Shown: in pieces, positions 6,058-9,014 of the stretch
How positions within the stretch are numbered: the stretch's first letter is position 1
How the letters are laid out: every line of letters starts with the position of its first letter
NCBI GenBank assembly: GCA_944388615.1
Contig: CALXJL010000058.1
Location: 1 to 9,014 of the forward strand
Reading direction: 5' to 3'
Length of the DNA: 9,014 nt
Source: an uncultured Clostridia bacterium
Lineage (GTDB): Bacteria; Bacillota; Clostridia; TANB77; CAG-508
Made by a program: the position numbers and the translations under genes
The notes under the pieces: model-generated
Database searches by the model: none
What the model was told of the DNA's origin: nothing
What the model saw: the letters and a program-made list of their open reading frames with translations, nothing else

Positions 6058-6702
6058 TTAATATAATATTTTTTGTCCAATATATTTTATAACTCCAGAG
6101 TAATGAGGAGAACCTCCAACAATATCTAGAGAATAATCTTCTGTAATAGAAATTGTTTTAAAATTCTTAAATAAATCTAATATTTCATTTTTAGTAAAGA
6201 AACTAATATATGTATCATTAACAGTATTGTGTAAGATATTATTTTCTAAAACTTCGAAATCTTTGGAATTAGCATGGAGTTTTAATCTTGGATCATCTGA
6301 AGAGAATACATGAATATATACTAAGCCATTTGATTTTAAGCAGTTCTTAATGTTATTGATTATTTCATAAGAATCATCTTTATGGAAGAAATGTAATACA
6401 CATCTTGATGAAATTAGATCGTATTTATTTTTTTTAATTAAGAAAGTTCTTATATCACTTTGTATTAAATTTAATTCAGGACAAGCGTTTTTACATATTT
6501 CTATGCATTTTGCGGAGTAATCAACTCCAGTAACATTATAGCCTAATTTTACTAGTGGAATTGAATTTTTTCCATGGCCTATTCCTAAATCTAAGACTTC
6601 TTTTCCGGGGATTAAATCTAAATATCTTTTTAAATCCCAATCCAAGTTTGATGGGTAAATTGGGAATTGTTTTTTATCATAATTAACTGGATTACCTCTC
6701 AT
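6058..6702 (-). CDS. Class I SAM-dependent methyltransferase (TehB-like)
   Basis: Transfers a methyl group from S-adenosylmethionine to an unknown acceptor, probably a small molecule. The 214 residues show motif I VLDLGIGHGKNS (36-47), the acidic residue D61 after beta-2 (GVDYSAKCIEIC), QSDIRTF (81-87) and the motif IV strand YDLISSRCVLHFF (94-106). The form VLDLGIGHGKNSIPLVKLGYNVTGVD is close to the TehB/tellurite-resistance and UbiE-like small-molecule methyltransferases, but tellurite resistance should not be inferred. AAGGAGG (6709-6715) is six bases before the ATG. It lies 169 bases after the pyrophosphatase-VOC gene with its own promoter, and is followed at 13 bases by the Nudix gene. 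Together these suggest a small accessory detoxification or modification operon. Confidence 0.88.
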   Translation of the reverse strand: MRGNPVNYDKKQFPIYPSNLDWDLKRYLDLIPGKEVLDLGIGHGKNSIPLVKLGYNVTGVDYSAKCIEICKNACPELNLIQSDIRTFLIKKNKYDLISSRCVLHFFHKDDSYEIINNIKNCLKSNGLVYIHVFSSDDPRLKLHANSKDFEVLENNILHNTVNDTYISFFTKNEILDLFKNFKTISITEDYSLDIVGGSPHYSGVIKYIGQKILY

Positions 6703-6822
6703 AAAATGCCTCCTTGTTTAATTAGATATAGTGTTTTTTTCATAAATATGTTCTAATATTAGGATTGATCTTCATATATTCATTTATTCGCTTTCTATAA
6801 AATAAACCTATTATTATTTTCT

Positions 6823-6851
6823 ATTATATTAATTATTTCGTGAATATTCAA
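6823..6851 (-). promoter_or_regulatory. Sigma-A promoter for the methyltransferase-Nudix operon
   Basis: On the minus strand TTGAAT (6846-6851) and a perfect TATAAT (6823-6828) are separated by 17 bp. It starts about 20 bases after the stop of the upstream gene and would give a leader of about 110 bases. It is the best-formed promoter in the window. Confidence 0.72.
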
Positions 6852-6871
6852 TTATTACGTTGGTTTCGATA

Positions 6872-7639
6872 TTAATCTATTATTTCCTTTTCTCCTAGAT
6901 CTTGTGAAAATCTTAACAAATATCCATCAGGATCTTGTATTAAAAATTCTTTATTTCCTAGCAGTTTATCATCTTGTCTATACCAGTTTTCTTCAATATC
7001 AAATGCTATTTTATAGTTTGAATTTTTAAAATTATTATATATTTCATTTAAGTTATCAACTTCTAATTGAAAATTTATGCCATTACCAAAAGGATAGGAA
7101 AGAGGGGAAATATTCCACTTATCGTTCTCTACTATTTCTTGTAGCATGAATTGTATTTCTCCTAGACTTATAAATGCAAATTTATTTTCAGGTCTATCAT
7201 ATTCAAGTTTAAATCCCGCAGTTTTATAAAATATTAAACTATTTTCTAAATTAGTAACAGACAGCTCAGGGATGTTTTTATTAAATTCTAAGTAATTTGG
7301 ACATCTAATTATTTCACTTTCATAAAATTTTTCTTGAAAATCCGTTAGTAATCTTATTTCGCTATTTGTAAAAGTTTTATTTTCTGGAGCTATAATTAAT
7401 TTATCATCGTCATCATTTAGTCTATGTATTATTGCAATGCATTTTCCTTTAAATTCATTTAATGGTTTATATTCTCCCAATATATAACAGTCTAATTCTT
7501 CGCCATCTCCACTAATTGTATTTGGAACATATCCATAATTAACTAAGTATATGTGGTCTGGATAATTTGGATGACTACTTCCTATTGGTCTGTCAATTTT
7601 TACTTCTATAGTTTTATTTAAATAATTGGTTATATTCAT
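6872..7639 (-). CDS. Fusion of short inorganic-pyrophosphatase-like domain and VOC (glyoxalase/bleomycin-resistance) domain
   Basis: Two unrelated domains lie in one 255-residue frame. Residues 1-112 resemble a short family I inorganic pyrophosphatase: KIDRPIGSSHP, NYGYVPNTISGDGEELDCYILG (34-55, with the acidic metal-binding DGEELD pattern), RLNDDDDKLIIAP (73-85) and FQEKFYESEIIR. Residues 120-250 are a vicinal-oxygen-chelate domain of the bleomycin-resistance type: PELSVTNLENSLIFY, FAFISLGEIQFMLQE, PFGNGINFQLEVDN, ENWYR and EFLIQDPDGYLLRFSQDLG. The junction (RCPNYLEFNKN) is clean with no stop or internal ribosome site, so this looks like a genuine fusion rather than two genes. AGGAGG is seven bases before the ATG. 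The VOC half could bind a drug or metal-dependent substrate, and the first half a pyrophosphate group. The combined reaction is unknown. The gene runs in the same direction as the downstream methyltransferase and Nudix genes. Confidence 0.85.
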   Translation of the reverse strand: MNITNYLNKTIEVKIDRPIGSSHPNYPDHIYLVNYGYVPNTISGDGEELDCYILGEYKPLNEFKGKCIAIIHRLNDDDDKLIIAPENKTFTNSEIRLLTDFQEKFYESEIIRCPNYLEFNKNIPELSVTNLENSLIFYKTAGFKLEYDRPENKFAFISLGEIQFMLQEIVENDKWNISPLSYPFGNGINFQLEVDNLNEIYNNFKNSNYKIAFDIEENWYRQDDKLLGNKEFLIQDPDGYLLRFSQDLGEKEIID

Positions 7640-7670
7640 TGAAAAACCTCCTATAAAATAAAATTATTGT

Positions 7671-7684
7671 AGAATAATCATTCT
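7671..7684. promoter_or_regulatory. Short palindrome upstream of the pyrophosphatase-VOC gene
   Basis: AGAATAATCATTCT has perfect 5-bp arms around four bases and lies about 20 bases before the ribosome site of the minus-strand gene. It could be an operator. It does not match a Fur, PerR or Zur box with the usual one-base centre, so no regulator is named. I found no clear promoter for this gene. Confidence 0.3.
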
Positions 7685-7857
7685 GCTGAATTAAATTATG
7701 ATATTGATATATTATCACAACTTAAGAAATCATGCAAAAGTATGAAGAGGAAAAATCAAAAGAGTTGATATAACTAGGAATGTATTTTTACTTTATTAGA
7801 GATACAATTTTTGAGTAAATTATATTTTTTGCCGAAATTTATACTTTATCTACAACA

Positions 7858-7891
7858 TTCGACAAAATTTTCGGAAAAAAGTCGATATAAT
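7858..7891 (+). promoter_or_regulatory. Spo0A-box-like site and -10 element before the YHYH/Big2 gene
   Basis: TTCGACA (7858-7864) is the reverse complement of the Spo0A core TGTCGAA. A perfect TATAAT lies at 7886-7891, 22 bp after TTCGAC, the same unusual spacing known for the Spo0A-activated spoIIG promoter of B. subtilis. A partial second box (AGTCGAT, five of seven bases) overlaps the -10. Against this, a start near 7898 would fall inside the ribosome site. The alternative -10 TATACT (7840-7845) would place the box just after the start, as a repressor site. Confidence 0.35.
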
Positions 7892-7908
7892 ATCCAAGGG
7901 GGATATAT

Positions 7909-8658
7909 ATGAGAAAAAACAAGGTAAAAATAATATCAATTTTGTTAACTATTTTAACTGTAATTTCAATGGGAGTTACTACATATGCTCATTCTGGAAG
8001 AACAGATTCAAGTGGTGGACACAAAGATAACAAAAATAAAAGTGGATTAGGAAGTTACCATTATCATTGTGGGGGACATCCTGCTCATTTACATACTAAT
8101 GGAGTTTGTCCATATTCATCTAGTTCATCATCAAGTAAAAGTAGTACATCAAGTTCTTCATCATCAAGTAAAAGTAATACATCAAGTTCTTCATCATCAA
8201 GTACAAAAACTACATCTACGGTACCAACTACAATAGGAGTAACAGATATTAAAATAAATGAAAATGTAACAAATATGGAAATAGGAAAAAGTCTAAAATT
8301 AACTGCTACGATAACACCAGATGATGCAACAGATAAAAATATCACATGGAAATCAAGTGATGAAAGTATTGCAACAGTCAGCACAACAGGAGAAGTTGTT
8401 GCAAAAAAATATGGAACAGTAGATATAACAGCAACTAGCTCTAATGGAAAAACAAGTACGATAAAAATAAATATACAAGAATCACCAAAAGTAGATCATA
8501 GTGCTATAATAAAAACATCAACAACTAGCAAAAATAATATTGCTAATAATACTTCAGTAAATGACCAGGAAGATTCAAATCCATTAGCTGGAATTATAAC
8601 ATTGGGAATATTAGGTGGGGGTAGCTATTGGGGATATAAAAAATATAAAAAATCATAA
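7909..8658 (+). CDS. Secreted YHYH-domain protein with Ser-rich repeats, Big2 domain and C-terminal membrane anchor
   Basis: A predicted cell-surface protein of 249 residues. A signal peptide (MRKNKVKIIS then a hydrophobic core) is likely cleaved after TTYA at residue 27, which would make His28 the first mature residue. Residues 28-69 are a His- and Cys-rich YHYH domain: HSGRTDSSGGHKDNKNKSG, YHYHCGGHPAHLH and GVCPY, a plausible metal site. Next comes a Ser-rich linker (70-103) of three 11-residue repeats. A bacterial Ig-like group 2 (Big2) domain follows at about 111-190, with TATITPDDAT, ITWKSSDESIATVS and GEVVAKKYGTVDITATS. The C-terminus has a hydrophobic segment (225-242) and the basic tail KKYKKS, which should anchor it in the membrane, with no LPXTG motif. 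AAGGGGG lies six bases before the ATG. The function is unknown. The gene is divergent from the pyrophosphatase-VOC gene. Confidence 0.85.
   Translation: MRKNKVKIISILLTILTVISMGVTTYAHSGRTDSSGGHKDNKNKSGLGSYHYHCGGHPAHLHTNGVCPYSSSSSSSKSSTSSSSSSSKSNTSSSSSSSTKTTSTVPTTIGVTDIKINENVTNMEIGKSLKLTATITPDDATDKNITWKSSDESIATVSTTGEVVAKKYGTVDITATSSNGKTSTIKINIQESPKVDHSAIIKTSTTSKNNIANNTSVNDQEDSNPLAGIITLGILGGGSYWGYKKYKKS
8124..8222 (+). repeat. Three tandem 33-bp repeats encoding the Ser linker
   Basis: TTCATCATCAAGT recurs at 8124, 8157 and 8190, an exact 33-bp period. The first two units differ by few bases and the third is more diverged. Each unit encodes 11 residues (SSSSSSSKSST-like). Copy-number change would keep the frame and alter only linker length. 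Confidence 0.9.
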
Positions 8659-8714
8659 TAATTAGGAAAAGATCTTAGTGTTAAGATTGTAATTGAAGAA
8701 TTAATGTAATTTAC

Positions 8715-8759
8715 CTCATAACCCGAAGGTCGTAGTCCAAAGTCTTACTCCCGCAACCA
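8715..8759 (+). pseudogene. 3' half of initiator tRNA-Met (CAT), decayed; probable attachment-site scar
   Basis: These 45 bases line up without gaps with tRNA positions 32-76 of an initiator tRNA: anticodon loop CTCATAA (anticodon CAT at 8717-8719), stem strand CCCGA, variable loop AGGTC, and acceptor strand TCCCGCA with ACCA. The CTCATAACCC form is that of initiator tRNA. The T-arm is damaged. The loop reads CCAAAGT instead of TTCAAAT and stem pair 53-61 is lost. Nothing upstream of 8715 resembles a tRNA 5' half, D-arm or acceptor strand, so it is not a functional tRNA. Tyrosine integrases often target just this 3' part of tRNA genes. I infer a leftover att site, with the intact gene elsewhere. 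Confidence 0.75.
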
Positions 8760-8767
8760 AAGAACAT

Positions 8768-8801
8768 ATCACTAGAACTGTAGCGGTTTTAGTGATTTTT
8801 T
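8768..8801 (+). terminator. Intrinsic terminator after the tRNA remnant
   Basis: ATCACTAGAACT (8768-8779) pairs with GGTTTTAGTGAT (8785-8796) over 12 positions with two G-U pairs and a five-base loop. TTTTT follows. Its place eight bases after CCA is typical of a tRNA gene's own terminator. Confidence 0.85.
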
Positions 8802-8853
8802 GTTGTCTTGAAGTTGGTTGCAATAATGAGTAAAAACAGCAATATTATGTAGA

Positions 8854-8875
8854 ATTGGGTAAAAATTGGGTAAAA
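8854..8875 (+). repeat. 11-bp perfect tandem duplication
   Basis: ATTGGGTAAAA occurs twice head to tail (8854-8864, 8865-8875). With only two copies it is probably a simple duplication rather than an iteron set. Confidence 0.85.
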
Positions 8876-8946
8876 TAACCACCTCAAATGCCCGAAATTC
8901 TAATAAAGATTCAATAAAAAATATACTAAAATTTATTAAAATCTTC

Positions 8947-9000
8947 AAGTAAAAAACTTTTGGGAAAGAGATATAAAATCTCAAAGTTTTTTACTTTTTT
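8947..9000 (+). terminator. Intrinsic-terminator-like hairpin without an upstream gene
   Basis: AAGTAAAAAACTTT (8947-8960) pairs perfectly with AAAGTTTTTTACTT (8983-8996), followed by TTTT. The loop region holds a second small stem, GAGAT/ATCTC (8968-8982). No plus-strand gene lies between the previous terminator and this one. Confidence 0.75.
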
Positions 9001-9014
9001 ATATCGTGAAAATT

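Larger units (their letters stand above)
8659..9014. other. Gene-less region at the right end
   Basis: No credible protein gene lies in these 356 bases. The content is a weak 6-bp hairpin without a T-tract just after the surface-protein gene (8672-8687), a tRNA-fMet 3' half, an intrinsic terminator, an 11-bp tandem duplication and a second terminator-like hairpin. A 70-codon minus-strand frame here crosses both terminator hairpins and has no recognisable features. Confidence 0.7.

Noticed and set aside
6045..6080. Twelve-codon N-terminal extension of the Nudix gene
   Set aside because: It would overlap the end of the methyltransferase gene and has no ribosome site, whereas the ATG at 6044 has AAAGGAG.
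8715..8759. Functional tRNA-Met gene
   Set aside because: There is no 5' half, D-arm or acceptor partner upstream, and the T-loop lacks the TTC signature.
8772..8984. 70-codon minus-strand frame
   Set aside because: It starts inside one terminator hairpin and ends inside the other, has no convincing ribosome site and shows no recognisable domain.

Overview
The window looks like chromosome of a low-GC, endospore-forming Firmicute, most likely a Clostridia-type anaerobe. The DNA is strongly AT-rich with AT-ending codons and purine-rich Shine-Dalgarno sites, and it carries a sporulation gene (spoIIM) beside xerD, an order also known from Bacillus. No genus can be assigned from sequence alone.

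Left end (1 to about 1430): most of an insertion sequence with a minus-strand DDE transposase that has two zinc ribbons. Its last codons are frameshifted at base 35 and the element leaves the window on the left. Its right end lies only about 10 bases before the ribosome binding site of ptsH.

Centre-left (1454-5449, plus strand): ptsH (HPr) and ptsI (Enzyme I), the general phosphotransferase proteins. An intrinsic terminator and a 20-bp perfect hairpin follow, then a structured intergenic stretch, spoIIM, and xerD with its own promoter. A strong bidirectional terminator closes this block. This part is mainly core genome.

Centre-right (5520-7639, minus strand): a small accessory cluster of three enzymes. 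Read in transcription order they are a fusion of a short pyrophosphatase-like domain with a glyoxalase/bleomycin-resistance (VOC) domain, a SAM-dependent methyltransferase, and a Nudix hydrolase. The last two form a tight pair behind their own promoter. The content suggests metabolite or drug detoxification or nucleotide clean-up, but no substrate can be read from the sequence.

Right end (7909-9014, plus strand): a secreted, membrane-anchored YHYH plus Ser-repeat plus Big2 protein, with a perfect Spo0A-box core upstream. After it comes a gene-less stretch of about 350 bases. It contains a decayed 3' half of an initiator tRNA-Met (positions 32-76 of the tRNA, same length, mutated T-arm), an intrinsic terminator, an 11-bp tandem duplication and another terminator. 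The tRNA half looks like the scar of a site-specific integration.

The observations most worth a second look are the pyrophosphatase-VOC fusion, the tRNA-fMet scar, the IS abutting ptsH, the structured leader before spoIIM, the A14 run in ptsI and the Spo0A-like site before the surface protein. I saw no CRISPR array, rRNA, intact tRNA or recognisable anti-phage system.
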